Shown here in pieces: positions 1-8,388 of a stretch of 64,000 bases of DNA. Made by a program: the position numbers and the translations under genes. The notes under the pieces were generated by a model, which was given only the letters and a program-made list of their open reading frames with translations, was not told where the DNA came from and did not search any database. How positions within the stretch are numbered: the stretch's first letter is position 1; each line of letters begins with the position of its first letter. The stretch lies in the NCBI RefSeq assembly GCF_937997535.1, contig NZ_CALKTT010000003.1:1-64000 (forward strand), read 5' to 3'. This stretch comes from an uncultured Campylobacter sp. Lineage in GTDB: Bacteria; Campylobacterota; Campylobacteria; Campylobacterales; Campylobacteraceae.

Positions 1-81
1 GCCGCCCGCGATCGAGTCGATAAATCCGCCGAAAAACGCCGCTGCAAAAAGCACCACAAACTGCCAAAGTTCAAGCTCCAT
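1..81 (-). CDS. TauE/SafE (TSUP) family membrane transporter, N-terminal fragment
   Basis: The reverse strand opens with ATG at 81 and reads 27 codons off the window edge. The peptide begins MELELWQFVVLF and ends GGFIDSIAGG, the glycine-rich first-helix signature of TSUP-family permeases, which export sulfite, sulfoacetate or other small anions across the inner membrane. Only the first transmembrane helix is visible, so the substrate cannot be judged. The gene is divergent from the small membrane-anchored protein at 192. Confidence 0.75.
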   Translation of the reverse strand, partial: MELELWQFVVLFAAAFFGGFIDSIAGG

Positions 82-165
82 TTTTGTCCCTTTTTAATTT
101 CCAATATTTTACAAAAGGTGAACTTAAATTTTAACCGCCGTACATCGCAATAGCAAATCGTATGC

Positions 166-187
166 TATAATAGTAAAAAATAAGGAT
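166..187 (+). promoter_or_regulatory. Sigma70-type -10 box and ribosome binding site for the 192 gene
   Basis: TATAAT lies at 166-171, and AAGGA lies at 183-186/187, five bases before the ATG at 192. The AT-rich stretch upstream lacks a clear -35 box, which is usual for Campylobacter promoters. Confidence 0.6.
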
Positions 188-191
188 AAAA

Positions 192-812
192 ATGAATAGT
201 TTCAAAAAAATCATAGATCTGATTTTAAAAATTTTCATCATAAGCGTATCTATTTTAGGGGCAATCATCATATTAATAATAGCATTTATTATTGCATCAA
301 TTTATTTAAAACCATATAATGATTTTTGGAACGTAAAGAGCAATAATTTTGAAGAATTGAATATTTTAACAGACAATGCAGATATGGATGGATTACTTTT
401 GTATCGTAGAAAAATTCAACCAAATGCCGCAGATAGTCTAGATGAAATCTGCTATGTTCATTACGTAAAGTTAAATTCTACTAACGGCATAGCAGAAAAG
501 AAACTCATTGAAAACGGCTACAAACCCTCCAATAAATCCAATTGTGTCGCTCAAGATAGCAATCTAACGGAATTCAAAAAAATCACGTTTGCGGCGCCGT
601 TTTTTCATTATCTAGGCTATAGTGATATATTTGATAAAATATATTTAGTCTATGGCTCAACAGCTCACTTAGATGTATCTACCATAAGCGCAAAAAATGG
701 ACAAATCTGGCAAAAGCAAGGACACGAAATTATTATCTATCCAGGAGAAAATATAATTCAAAAGAATAGATTATTCTCTGAGTGTTTTGGTCCATTCGGT
801 ATGTGCAATTAA
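192..812 (+). CDS. Hypothetical membrane-anchored protein
   Basis: The 206-residue protein has a long hydrophobic helix at about residues 10-37 followed by a polar domain, so it is probably anchored in the inner membrane with the rest outside. The domain holds a few Cys (near CYVH, SNCVAQD, and ECFGPFGMCN at the C-terminus) that could form disulfides. I recognise no family. The gene is clearly more AT-rich than its neighbours and uses many AAT, ATA and TTA codons, which suggests a later acquisition. It converges with the DUF2400 gene, with only eight bases between them. The start is supported by AAGGA five bases upstream and a good -10 box. Confidence 0.7.
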   Translation: MNSFKKIIDLILKIFIISVSILGAIIILIIAFIIASIYLKPYNDFWNVKSNNFEELNILTDNADMDGLLLYRRKIQPNAADSLDEICYVHYVKLNSTNGIAEKKLIENGYKPSNKSNCVAQDSNLTEFKKITFAAPFFHYLGYSDIFDKIYLVYGSTAHLDVSTISAKNGQIWQKQGHEIIIYPGENIIQKNRLFSECFGPFGMCN

Positions 813-820
813 AGCTAGAA

Positions 821-1588
821 TTAATCAAGCAGTGAAGGTAAAATTTTATCTATCTCGCCGCTCTGTCCGAGGCGGTACAGCGCGAAGTCGTATTTGATTG
901 GGTCGCTCGGATCAAAGCGTCTTAAGCTTTGCGTAAGCTGCAAAACCGCCTCGAAATCGTAACTCTTGCGATCGATCAATCCAAGCTTAAGTGAAACTTT
1001 ATGCGTATGGGTATCGAGCGGGATGAGGAGGCGCGATTTTTCGATCTTTTTATACAGCCCCAGATCGATGTCGCTGTCGCGCACCGCCCAGCGCAGGAAA
1101 AGATTGTAGCGCTTATATGGCGACGTGGGCTTTTGCGCGAAGCCACGCCCGAAAAAAAACTCATATCCCAGGCTGCGGTAGGGATTTAATTTGTAAATTT
1201 CGCTGATTAAAAAATTTATCCCATCCTCGATCCGTCCGTTTTTTTGCATGCCGCAAAGCACGCTCTCCTCGATGCTAAGGCTGTTTTTAAGCCGCTTTAA
1301 AGTTATAAAAATTTCAGCGACATCGCGCGAGCTTTGAAATCTATATTTTTTGCTCGCAAGCTCCACTCTAATGCGCTCATCGCTCCCGTCTAAAAGCGAA
1401 AAATCAAGCGAACGAAGAAATTTTAAAATTTGAGCCGCGTTGCCGTAAGCAAACAGCGCACAGATGAGCGCTGCGACGTCGTTTCGATGTCCCTTTGCGA
1501 CCTGCAGCGGATCGGGCGCGCCGAAAAGATCCGCGTCGCAATTTTTCAAATCGGCGTAATAATCTAAAATTTGCTTTAAGCTTTTCAT
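821..1588 (-). CDS. TIGR02757/DUF2400 family protein
   Basis: The protein has 255 residues, the usual length of this family. Family hallmarks are the N-terminal region with HRNDVAALICALFAYGN, and the C-terminal LIPLDTHTHKVSLKLGL followed by LRRFDPSDPIKYDFAL. The family is widespread in Bacteroidetes and Campylobacterota. Its function is unknown, although its fold is probably related to HhH-type DNA glycosylases. The start ATG overlaps the rsmD stop by 4 bp, so it is the last gene of the six-gene operon running from 6238 to 821 and is probably translated by coupling. Confidence 0.85.
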   Translation of the reverse strand: MKSLKQILDYYADLKNCDADLFGAPDPLQVAKGHRNDVAALICALFAYGNAAQILKFLRSLDFSLLDGSDERIRVELASKKYRFQSSRDVAEIFITLKRLKNSLSIEESVLCGMQKNGRIEDGINFLISEIYKLNPYRSLGYEFFFGRGFAQKPTSPYKRYNLFLRWAVRDSDIDLGLYKKIEKSRLLIPLDTHTHKVSLKLGLIDRKSYDFEAVLQLTQSLRRFDPSDPIKYDFALYRLGQSGEIDKILPSLLD

Positions 1589-3048
1589 CTTGCGTAGTAA
1601 CTCATCGTCGTAGCGCCGAATTTGCGCGATTTAAGCAGCGCGAAATCGCCGATTTTAGGCGGCAGCTCAAGCTCGCTCATATGCTCGATCGCGATTAGCA
1701 GCTCACACTGCGCGCAGCTCAGGCGCGCTATCAGCGCCAACACCCGCTCATAAATCCCGCCAAAGCCCTGCCTGATCGCAAACGGCGGATCCAGATATAC
1801 AAACACTCTGCGCGTGGGATCAGATATGGAATTTTCTCTGGAATTTGTGGTATGACTTTCGCTTGAATTTACGGCAGAACATTCTCCTAAACCGTTTGCG
1901 GTAGAGTTTTCACCTAAACCGCAGGCGAAATTTTCGCGGGAGCTAACAGCGAAATTTTTTCTTAAATCATGCATTAAATTTACGCTTGAATACAAATTCT
2001 CTCCGCAGCTAACGCCAAAATTACCACTAGAATTTGCAGTGGAATTTTTTCTTGAATCATAGATGAAATTTGCGCTTGAATATAAACTTTCTCCGTAGCT
2101 AGCGTTAAAATTTTCGCCTAAATTTAAAATTTCTTTCTCTTCGCAACTCGCGCCTAAGCCCGCGCCGCGATTTGTGTCAAAATTAGAGCTCTTGCCGCAT
2201 TTTGAGCTTAAATTTACGCTACGATTAGCGGTCTCGGCGTCGCTTGCATCGTATTGAGAAACGCAGTTATCGTCAACTTTTTCGCTAAAGCTCACAGCGT
2301 CCGCAGCTAGCGAATTCATGCAGTATTTTATGCTAGTAGCGCCCGTGCAATCGACAATCTGGGCACAATCGCCAAAGCCCTCCACGCCTGCGTAATCGCC
2401 ATTTGCGCCGCTCTGCGCGCCATTTTGAGTACTGTCCGATATACCGCTTCGCATGCCGCATTTAGCCAAATTTTTCACGCCGCTTTGCGTGTCGCTTTCC
2501 GCTTCGATGCTCTGTGCGGCGCGGTATCCGTTCTCGCCCTGCTCTACGCTACTAAAGCTTTTGCGGCAGCCCTCTTTTTCGCTGCTTAAATTTTCACAGC
2601 AGGCGTCGTCGTCGGCATGGTTTTTGAAATTTTTGCCGCTTAAATTTGGCGAATTCGCGCTCGAGCGTCCGTTCATATTCGCTTGCAGCTCGTGCAAAAT
2701 TTCGGGTAGTCGCTCGAAGCAATCGCCCAAAATCGCATTTGCGCCGAGCTCGAAAAGCTCGAAATTTTTCCGCATTATCTTATGCGCGGCGACATCCTTT
2801 TCAATCGCATAAACGTTTTTTGCGCCGTTACTTAGCGCTTCAAGTGCCATCGCACCGCTGCCGCCGAAACACTCGATAAACGCCGCGCCGCGCAACTGCG
2901 CTCGCCACGTATCGAAAAACGAGCCTTTTACGATGCTTTTCGTGCTGCGCGTACTCGAAAGCGCGGGCAGAGTAAGCTTTTTGCCCCTATAAATGCCGCT
3001 TGAAATTTGCGTAAAGAGCGTGCCGCCGAGCTTAGACAATTTAGCCAT
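1585..3048 (-). CDS. rsmD: 16S rRNA (guanine966-N2)-methyltransferase RsmD, with a ~290-residue repetitive insertion
   Basis: RsmD methylates G966 of 16S rRNA using S-adenosylmethionine. The N-terminal core is intact: RGKKL at 21-25, STRSTKSIVKGSFFD for RNA/cofactor contacts, and the SAM loop FGGSGAM at 61-67. The catalytic motif VYLDPPF appears only at 417-423. Between about residue 122 and 412 lies low-complexity Asn/Ser/Gly-rich sequence with internal repeats, absent from normal RsmD, which is about 180-200 residues. The flanking halves rejoin into a complete enzyme and the frame stays open for 290 codons, so the gene is probably functional. The stop overlaps the DUF2400 start by 4 bp, and the start lies within the end of the upstream gene. 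Confidence 0.85.
   Translation of the reverse strand: MAKLSKLGGTLFTQISSGIYRGKKLTLPALSSTRSTKSIVKGSFFDTWRAQLRGAAFIECFGGSGAMALEALSNGAKNVYAIEKDVAAHKIMRKNFELFELGANAILGDCFERLPEILHELQANMNGRSSANSPNLSGKNFKNHADDDACCENLSSEKEGCRKSFSSVEQGENGYRAAQSIEAESDTQSGVKNLAKCGMRSGISDSTQNGAQSGANGDYAGVEGFGDCAQIVDCTGATSIKYCMNSLAADAVSFSEKVDDNCVSQYDASDAETANRSVNLSSKCGKSSNFDTNRGAGLGASCEEKEILNLGENFNASYGESLYSSANFIYDSRKNSTANSSGNFGVSCGENLYSSVNLMHDLRKNFAVSSRENFACGLGENSTANGLGECSAVNSSESHTTNSRENSISDPTRRVFVYLDPPFAIRQGFGGIYERVLALIARLSCAQCELLIAIEHMSELELPPKIGDFALLKSRKFGATTMSYYAR
1813..2685 (-). repeat. AATT-core repeat array inside rsmD
   Basis: AATT cores at 1830, 1842, 1866, 1929, 1953, 1977, 1995, 2019, 2031, 2043 and 2067 are spaced 12, 24, 63, 24, 24, 18, 24, 12, 12 and 24 bp, all multiples of three. 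In the protein they give Asn followed by Ser, Phe or Leu. Residues before the catalytic DPPF repeat about every eight positions as (E/K)-N-(F/S). Further upstream two imperfect 30-residue (90-bp) copies follow each other, sharing GE(S/N)LYSS and D(S/L)RKN. The insertion lies between the two halves of the methyltransferase domain. Confidence 0.75.
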
Positions 3049-3370
3049 TTTGCCTTCTTAAAATTTCGATGATTTTTGCCTTAAACTCATCAAACAGCGC
3101 GCAAATTTCCTCTTCCGCCGCGTCGTATTCGCTAAAATCCCGTTTTAGCGAGCCTTGAAAATCCTTCAGCTTCGATAGCAGGGTATTCTTGGAAAACGGC
3201 AGCGTCAAATCTCCGCCCTCGCCGATCAAAAATAGCGGTTTTGCCGAGCTTTGCGGCCCATCGCTTATCACGAAGTCACAATCCTGCGCACTTGCAGCAT
3301 GGTCCTTCAAAAACAGCTCCAGTGTCTTTTTCAAAATTTCGCAGTCGCAATCGATAAAAGCTTTCATCAA
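3041..3370 (-). CDS. Hypothetical protein, 109 aa
   Basis: The 109-residue protein is not recognised. It begins MMKAFIDCDCEILKK, has an alternating hydrophobic stretch (CDFVISD, then KPLFLIGEGGDLTLPFSK) that suggests a small alpha/beta fold, and ends in a charged helix (EEEICALFDEFKAKIIEILRR). The pattern ISD followed by LIG and PFSK faintly recalls a receiver domain, but no phosphoacceptor arrangement is evident. It overlaps rsmD downstream by 8 bp and the MidA-like gene upstream by 4 bp, so it is co-translated with them. Confidence 0.75.
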   Translation of the reverse strand: MMKAFIDCDCEILKKTLELFLKDHAASAQDCDFVISDGPQSSAKPLFLIGEGGDLTLPFSKNTLLSKLKDFQGSLKRDFSEYDAAEEEICALFDEFKAKIIEILRRQNG

Positions 3371-4458
3371 AGCCCCTTTTTAAATTTTATCATCTTAAAC
3401 TTTTCGCCAAACTCAGCGCGCAGGTGATTGAACTGCAAAAGCGCGTTGTGATAGCCCTTCTCGCCGCTTTTTTGCATAAAAAGCTCTAAAAGCTGGACCG
3501 CGCCGAAGTCCATCAAAGCCGCAATCTGTCTTTTAAAATCCGTCGCCACCGCGCCCGCGTCCTCAAACGCCGCGCGTAAAATTTCAAAATTTACGTCGTA
3601 GGTAAGATCGCTTTTGCCGTAAAAATCGCTCAAGTTTTGCACTTCAAAGAAGCTAAAAACCTCGTGGTTTCGGTAAATCCGCAGGCTAAAATCGCCGATA
3701 GAGCCCATCTGCCCGTAATCAAAGGCGATGAAATAAAACCTCTGCGCGCTGGCGCAAATTTCGCGCGCGAAGCGAAAGTATCCGACCGGGATTTCGCCGC
3801 GCGAGATGCCGAATCTGCGCGCGAGGGTCAAAATTTCGCGTTCTTTTATGGAGGCAAATTTTACCGCACCGCTTTCAATAAAAAGCATATTTTCGCCGTC
3901 CACCGCCTCGCATTTAAAGGCGTCAAAAAGCTCGTTTGCCACAAAGATCGCATCTTTAAATTTTGCTTCGCGCGCGCTTGCGAAGTGCTTTAGCGCGATT
4001 TCGCCGCCGAAGCTCTCTGCAAAGCTCGCCCGCTGTAGCTCGCGCAGACGCTCATGCGGCTCGATAATCGCAAAGCTAAATTTATCAAGCGCCGCCGCAC
4101 CGCCTAATGTAAAAATCGCCTGCGCTATATCGCAAAGCAGCCGCCCGTCGTGCGAGCCGATCTCTACGATAGCGATTTTAGCGGCTTTTTGCAGCTTTTT
4201 TGCAGGCACAGCGTCTAAATTTAGCTCGCTCGCCGCAAGGTTTTGCCGCGACCTATCTAGGCTCGCCGCCGCGTCTAAGCTTAACTCTTGCGCCGCGCAA
4301 AAATCCGCGCTTAGGCGTAAAATTTCACGCGCGATGCAGATCCCAAAAAAGCTCCCTACGCTTACGGCAGTGTAAAAATCACCGCTCTTGCCGATTTTAG
4401 CGGTATTTGCGTAGTAGCTCTCGTTTAGCCAGCTCTCAAAAAAATCGCTAAATTTCAC
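3367..4458 (-). CDS. SAM-dependent methyltransferase, MidA/NDUFAF7 (DUF185) family
   Basis: The 363-residue protein shows the DUF185 pattern: GDFYTAVSVGSFFG at 26-39 near the N-terminus, the SAM-binding motif IVEIGSHDGRLLCD at about 97-110, and the later VANELFDA and YFIAFDYGQMG. Eukaryotic NDUFAF7 dimethylates an arginine of complex I; the bacterial substrate is uncertain. Residues about 52-90 (alternating Ala, Leu, Asp, Asn) look like another in-frame insert of the repeat type found in rsmD. The gene overlaps argD upstream and the 109-residue gene downstream by 4 bp each. Confidence 0.8.
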   Translation of the reverse strand: MKFSDFFESWLNESYYANTAKIGKSGDFYTAVSVGSFFGICIAREILRLSADFCAAQELSLDAAASLDRSRQNLAASELNLDAVPAKKLQKAAKIAIVEIGSHDGRLLCDIAQAIFTLGGAAALDKFSFAIIEPHERLRELQRASFAESFGGEIALKHFASAREAKFKDAIFVANELFDAFKCEAVDGENMLFIESGAVKFASIKEREILTLARRFGISRGEIPVGYFRFAREICASAQRFYFIAFDYGQMGSIGDFSLRIYRNHEVFSFFEVQNLSDFYGKSDLTYDVNFEILRAAFEDAGAVATDFKRQIAALMDFGAVQLLELFMQKSGEKGYHNALLQFNHLRAEFGEKFKMIKFKKGL

Positions 4459-5624
4459 GCCCGTACTATCTCGTCCAGGCTCTTGCGTAGGCGTGCAAAG
4501 CCCTCTTTGATCTCCGGTTTTTTGATATTTAATGCAGGCAAAAATCTAAGGGTGCGCTTGCCGGATTTTAGGATCAAAAGTCCGTTTTGCAGGGCTTTGT
4601 TAAAGATCTCGCCCAGATTTTTTTCATCGCGCAGCACGAGGCCTTGCATCAGACCGAGCCCCACGCGCTTTTCGATAAGGCTAGGATAGTCTGCGGCGAT
4701 GGCGTCCAGTTTTTTGATAAATCTTTTTATAGTCTTATCAAGCTTGCCGCTCGTTTTTAAAAACTCTAGCTGCGAAAGCACCGCAAGCGCCGTAGAGGTC
4801 GCCAAAAAGTTACCGCCGAAAGTGCTGCCGTGCTCGCCCGGAGCGAAAATGTTTTGCTGCGCCACGCACGCGCCGATCGGCACGCCGCCCGCAAGACCTT
4901 TAGCAAAGGTGATGATGTCGGGGCGGATGCCGTAAATTTGCGACGTCGCAAACTCGCCCGTGCGATATACGCCGCACTGCACCTCATCGGTGATCAAAAG
5001 CAGCTTTTTCTCTTTCAAAACCGCCGCCAGCCTTTGCACGCTCGCCTTATCCAGAGGCTTGATACCGCCCTCGCCCTGGACTAGCTCGATCATCACGGCG
5101 ACGCTGTTTTCATCGATGTGCGCGATGATCTCATCAATATCGTCGAAAAATTTAAACCCGGGCATATAGGGCGCAAAAATTTCCGGATGAAATTTCTCCT
5201 GCCCGGTAGCTTGTAGCGTCGCTAATGTACGGCCGTGGAATGAATTTCGCAGAGTTAGAATTTCAAATTTCTTATTAGGGAAGTTTACAGTGCCGTATTT
5301 ACGCGCCATTTTGATCGCCGCTTCGTTCGCCTCCGCGCCAGAGTTACAAAACACCGCGTAGCTGCGATACCCCAAAAGCTCGCTAATCTTTTGAGCCAGG
5401 GCTTCTTGGGGCAGAATTCTATAGATATTTGAGCCGTGGATGATCTGCGCGGCTTGCGTGCCGATCGCTTCAAGCACGATCTCGTTTGCGTGCCCCAGGC
5501 AGTTTACGCCGATGCCTGCGCCGAAATCCACGTAGTCCTTGCCCGCTTCGTCATAGACTATCGAGCCCTCGCCTCTTACCAGCGCCACGTTTACGCGCGC
5601 GAAATTATCCATCAAATAGTTCAT
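4455..5624 (-). CDS. argD: Acetylornithine aminotransferase
   Basis: This 389-residue PLP enzyme converts N-acetylglutamate semialdehyde to N-acetylornithine in arginine synthesis, and often also works on succinyl-diaminopimelate. Visible signatures are VDFGAGIGVNCLGH near the N-terminus, FCNSGAEANEAAIKMAR (phosphate binding), LLITDEVQCGVYRTGEF with the PLP-stacking Asp, and ITFAKGLAGGVPIGA with the Schiff-base Lys. Length and motifs are complete. It overlaps the upstream TRIC-type gene and the downstream MidA-like gene by 4 bp (ATGA type), so it sits in the middle of a tight operon. Confidence 0.93.
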   Translation of the reverse strand: MNYLMDNFARVNVALVRGEGSIVYDEAGKDYVDFGAGIGVNCLGHANEIVLEAIGTQAAQIIHGSNIYRILPQEALAQKISELLGYRSYAVFCNSGAEANEAAIKMARKYGTVNFPNKKFEILTLRNSFHGRTLATLQATGQEKFHPEIFAPYMPGFKFFDDIDEIIAHIDENSVAVMIELVQGEGGIKPLDKASVQRLAAVLKEKKLLLITDEVQCGVYRTGEFATSQIYGIRPDIITFAKGLAGGVPIGACVAQQNIFAPGEHGSTFGGNFLATSTALAVLSQLEFLKTSGKLDKTIKRFIKKLDAIAADYPSLIEKRVGLGLMQGLVLRDEKNLGEIFNKALQNGLLILKSGKRTLRFLPALNIKKPEIKEGFARLRKSLDEIVRA

Positions 5625-6238
5625 TGTTTGTACTCCACTTTAGGCAGATGCCAAGATTTGTAATAAGCCACCATGCGAAACGCAACCCCTAAAACCAGCA
5701 AAATAAGCACCGAGACTACACCGCTAAGTCCCAATCCATCAAGCACGAAATATATCAAGCCCACGCCCATGCTTATCGTGCCATAAAGCCCCGTATGCAA
5801 AAACCACGGCACTTCGTTCAGCAACACGTCGCGCAAGATGCCGCCGCCCACGCCGTTGCAAAACGCGATCAGCACCACGCCGAAAACGTTATGATTATAG
5901 CTTAGCGCAACCATTGCCCCGACTATCGAAAAGCTTACGACGTCGATCGCATCGGTTAGAATAAATAAAAATTTACCCTCCAAATCGCGATTCTCGTAAA
6001 GTTTGGCAAAAATGGCTACGGCGCTTACCGCAAGCACGATCGTTACGGGCGCATAGTGCGTAAACGAGTAGATTTCGCGGCTTACCAAGGTGTCGCGCAT
6101 GATCCCGCCGCCAAGCGCCGTCAAAAACGCCGCGATAAAGATCCCAAGCCAATCGCAGCCCTTTTTTACGCCGAATAAAAACCCGCTAAGCGCCGCCGAA
6201 GCGATGCCTATGCACTCAGTAAGCTCTAAAATACTCAT
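5621..6238 (-). CDS. TRIC cation channel / UPF0126 family membrane protein
   Basis: The 205-residue protein has about seven membrane helices and the doubled UPF0126 motif: GGGIMRDTL in the first half and GGGILRDVL in the second, the internal repeat of bacterial TRIC-type channels. These form trimeric K+/cation channels in the inner membrane. It is the first gene of the six-gene operon, preceded by the repeat-filled spacer 6239-6833, so the operon promoter should lie in or near that spacer. Confidence 0.85.
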   Translation of the reverse strand: MSILELTECIGIASAALSGFLFGVKKGCDWLGIFIAAFLTALGGGIMRDTLVSREIYSFTHYAPVTIVLAVSAVAIFAKLYENRDLEGKFLFILTDAIDVVSFSIVGAMVALSYNHNVFGVVLIAFCNGVGGGILRDVLLNEVPWFLHTGLYGTISMGVGLIYFVLDGLGLSGVVSVLILLVLGVAFRMVAYYKSWHLPKVEYKQ

Positions 6239-6833
6239 ATCACAAACCGCTAAAATCCTTTTAAAAACGCATTTTACAACAACTAAATATAAATTTCGGT
6301 AAAGCGCAACGGGTTGGAGAAATTTAGACGCGGTGAGATAAATTTCAGAGCGGCGGATAAAATTTGAGCGCGGTGAATTAAAATTCTACGAGATAGAATT
6401 TTACGAAACAGAATTTCGCTAGGTAAAATTTTACGCGGCAGAATTCTACGCGGATAAAATACGGCGTCGCTTCCGCGTAAATATAAAATTTAGACTTGAA
6501 ATTTCTTGAAATTTATAAATGCCCGCGGGATAAAATTTCACAGAATTTTATCGCGGCTAAAATACATAGCGTCGTAATCGGGCGCAAATTTTAGTTTGAA
6601 ATTTGCAGCACCTGCGCGCTAGAAAGAATTTAACGCTACAAAGTCGGCTATATGCTTACGCTAACGGTGCGTAAATTTTGATTTGAAATTGCGCCCTTGT
6701 TTTGGCGCCGTGTTTTGCCGCTATAAAATTTCATGCGATTTTACGGAGAGCGAGCCCGCGCGGAATTCTACGTAAAATTTTAAAATTTAGCGGTCGAATT
6801 CTGCGTGGAATTTTACGCCGAGCTCCCGCTAGA
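6239..6833. repeat. Intergenic spacer filled with AATT-core repeats
   Basis: No gene is supported here. The spacer is made of short units with AATT or AAATTT cores separated by 8-20 bases of GC-rich sequence such as TACGCGG. Cores occur for example at 6321, 6341 and 6361 (20-bp steps), in a strict 15-bp ladder at 6382-6457, and at 6764, 6776, 6784, 6797 and 6809. The operon promoter for the TRIC-type gene must be on its left side, but I cannot pick a clear -10 box. Confidence 0.7.
6382..6460. repeat. 15-bp tandem AATT-core ladder
   Basis: AATT cores at 6382, 6397, 6412, 6427 and 6442, followed by AAAT at 6457, are exactly 15 bp apart. The approximate unit is AATTYTACGNNGNAG. This is the most regular intergenic stretch, and it is built of the same words that occur inside rsmD, proC and argS. 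Confidence 0.75.
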
Positions 6834-7733
6834 TTATTGCAGTCTCTCTTTTAAAATTTCCCAAATACCAGGCATTGCCAGCAGTCCGTTATGCGGCGCG
6901 TCTGGTATTTCATAAAATAGATCGCCCGCCTTAAGAGATCCCGCAAGATCATACGAGTGGTGCACCGGTATCAGCTCGTCGGCGGCGCCGTGGATGAGCG
7001 TGATCTGCGTGCCGCGCGCCGCTTGCAAAAATTCCGCGGTCGGAATCTTGTATCGGATCAAAAATTTCGGCACAAAGGGGATTTTTTCGTGCGCAAGCCG
7101 CTCGAAGCTAAAATATGGCGCGAGCAAAATCAGCCGCGCCGCATCCCACTTCGCGGCCTGCTGCGCGGCGATGCCGCTTCCGATCGAGTAGCCGATCATC
7201 GCGAGCTTCTTGGGCGAATGCTGCGCCAAAACGTAGCGGCTCATCGCATCGGCGCTCGCAAAAAGCTGCTGCTGCGATGAAATTTTGCCGTCCGATTTGC
7301 CGTAGCCAGGGTAGTCGAAAATATAAAAATCGTATCCCAAAGCCGCAAAACCCGCGCCGTATGCGCCCCAGCCGCTCACGTCGCCGAAGTTGCCATGAAA
7401 GAACAAAATCGCGCCTTTGGGCTCTGCTGCGCTAAATTTCAGCCCGTTTATCGCCCCGCCCTCAAACGGGATATTGATCTCTTGAAATTTTATCGCAGCA
7501 GTGCCGTTTGCCGCCGCACTATTTTGCGTAGCGGACGACGGCGTATCTAAATGCTCGTCGTTCTCGGGCACATTCACAACTCCTGCAAATTCGGAATTTT
7601 CAAAGCTAAATTTGAAGTTTTTATCCAGTGGCTCGCCCAAAAATATCAGCCGCTCCTGAAAGATATAAAGTCCCGCTAGCACGCAGACATAAACACACGC
7701 CGCGATAACGCACAGCCTAAGTAAAACCCTCAT
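6834..7733 (-). CDS. Membrane-anchored alpha/beta hydrolase (serine aminopeptidase S33-like)
   Basis: The protein has 299 residues. A hydrophobic N-terminal segment (about 5-25) is a signal anchor, placing the catalytic domain outside the inner membrane. The oxyanion region is FFHGNFGD at 111-118. The nucleophile elbow is GYSIGSG at 181-187 with Ser184. The acid is probably in HGAADELIP and the catalytic His in PDAPHNGLL. This matches the BEM46/ABHD13-like hydrolases common in Campylobacterota, whose substrate is unknown. Residues about 60-82 are an Ala/Asn/Ser-rich stretch (ATQNSAAANG), possibly a short copy of the in-gene repeat. It is flanked upstream by the NUDIX/mgtE operon on the same strand, with 67 bases between. 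Confidence 0.83.
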   Translation of the reverse strand: MRVLLRLCVIAACVYVCVLAGLYIFQERLIFLGEPLDKNFKFSFENSEFAGVVNVPENDEHLDTPSSATQNSAAANGTAAIKFQEINIPFEGGAINGLKFSAAEPKGAILFFHGNFGDVSGWGAYGAGFAALGYDFYIFDYPGYGKSDGKISSQQQLFASADAMSRYVLAQHSPKKLAMIGYSIGSGIAAQQAAKWDAARLILLAPYFSFERLAHEKIPFVPKFLIRYKIPTAEFLQAARGTQITLIHGAADELIPVHHSYDLAGSLKAGDLFYEIPDAPHNGLLAMPGIWEILKERLQ

Positions 7734-7800
7734 CGCCGTCCTTTAAATTTAAAGCCGAGACGCAAAAACGCGCGATGGCACACGAAATTCCATCTCGCAG

Positions 7801-8388
7801 CTAAGCTTTAAACTCGCTCAAAAACCACTGAAACGCCAAGATCAGCCCCGGCGCGCGCACGATCTTTTCGTCAAACATAAACTCTCGCGCCTTGGCCGCA
7901 GGCAGGTAGAAAAGCTCGATCTTCTCGCCGTCCACGCCGCCGCCGTGACCTAGCTTCATTGATTCGTCGATGCACGCGAAGTATAAAATTTGACGGTTCG
8001 CTGCAAAGCCAAGGGCGCTGTAGTAGCTCGTGATAAATTTCAGATCCTTCACGGCATAGCCCGTTTCTTCGAGCACCTCTTCGATCGCCGTTTGCTCCTC
8101 GCTGATGCCCTTGTCTAAAATGCCAGCGCAAAGCTCATAGGTGTAGCCCTTCTCAGGCGAGTTGATTAAGCCCTCCTCTTGATAAAACCACACGCTGGGG
8201 CGAAACTGCTTGACGAGCAAAAGCGCGTCGCGCTGCGTATGATAAAGCAAAATCGAGACGCTATCGTGCACCTTGACGCAGTCCCATGCGCGCGCTATGC
8301 CGTCCATTTCGAAATTTAGGCGAAAGGGTTTAACAAAATTGGAGCTTTTAAGCTCGGAAATTTTAAAATTTTTTATAGTAGTATCCAC
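7801..8388 (-). CDS. NUDIX hydrolase, UDP-sugar/ADP-ribose diphosphatase type
   Basis: The 195-residue protein has a Nudix box at 89-111. The metal-binding glutamates of EEVLEETGY (104, 107, 108) are kept, but the first box Glu is Ile95 and the box Arg is Glu103. The ELCAGILDKGISEEQT context resembles the NUDT14 (UDP-glucose diphosphatase) branch more than ADP-ribose pyrophosphatases. It probably cleaves nucleoside diphosphate sugars in the cytoplasm. The start ATG lies 16 bp inside the end of mgtE, so the two are translationally linked. Confidence 0.85.
   Translation of the reverse strand: MDTTIKNFKISELKSSNFVKPFRLNFEMDGIARAWDCVKVHDSVSILLYHTQRDALLLVKQFRPSVWFYQEEGLINSPEKGYTYELCAGILDKGISEEQTAIEEVLEETGYAVKDLKFITSYYSALGFAANRQILYFACIDESMKLGHGGGVDGEKIELFYLPAAKAREFMFDEKIVRAPGLILAFQWFLSEFKA

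Noticed and set aside
6239..6833. CRISPR-like array in the spacer
   Set aside because: Units are 15-20 bp with short palindromic cores. There are no constant repeats of 24-40 bp, no unique spacers, and no cas genes.
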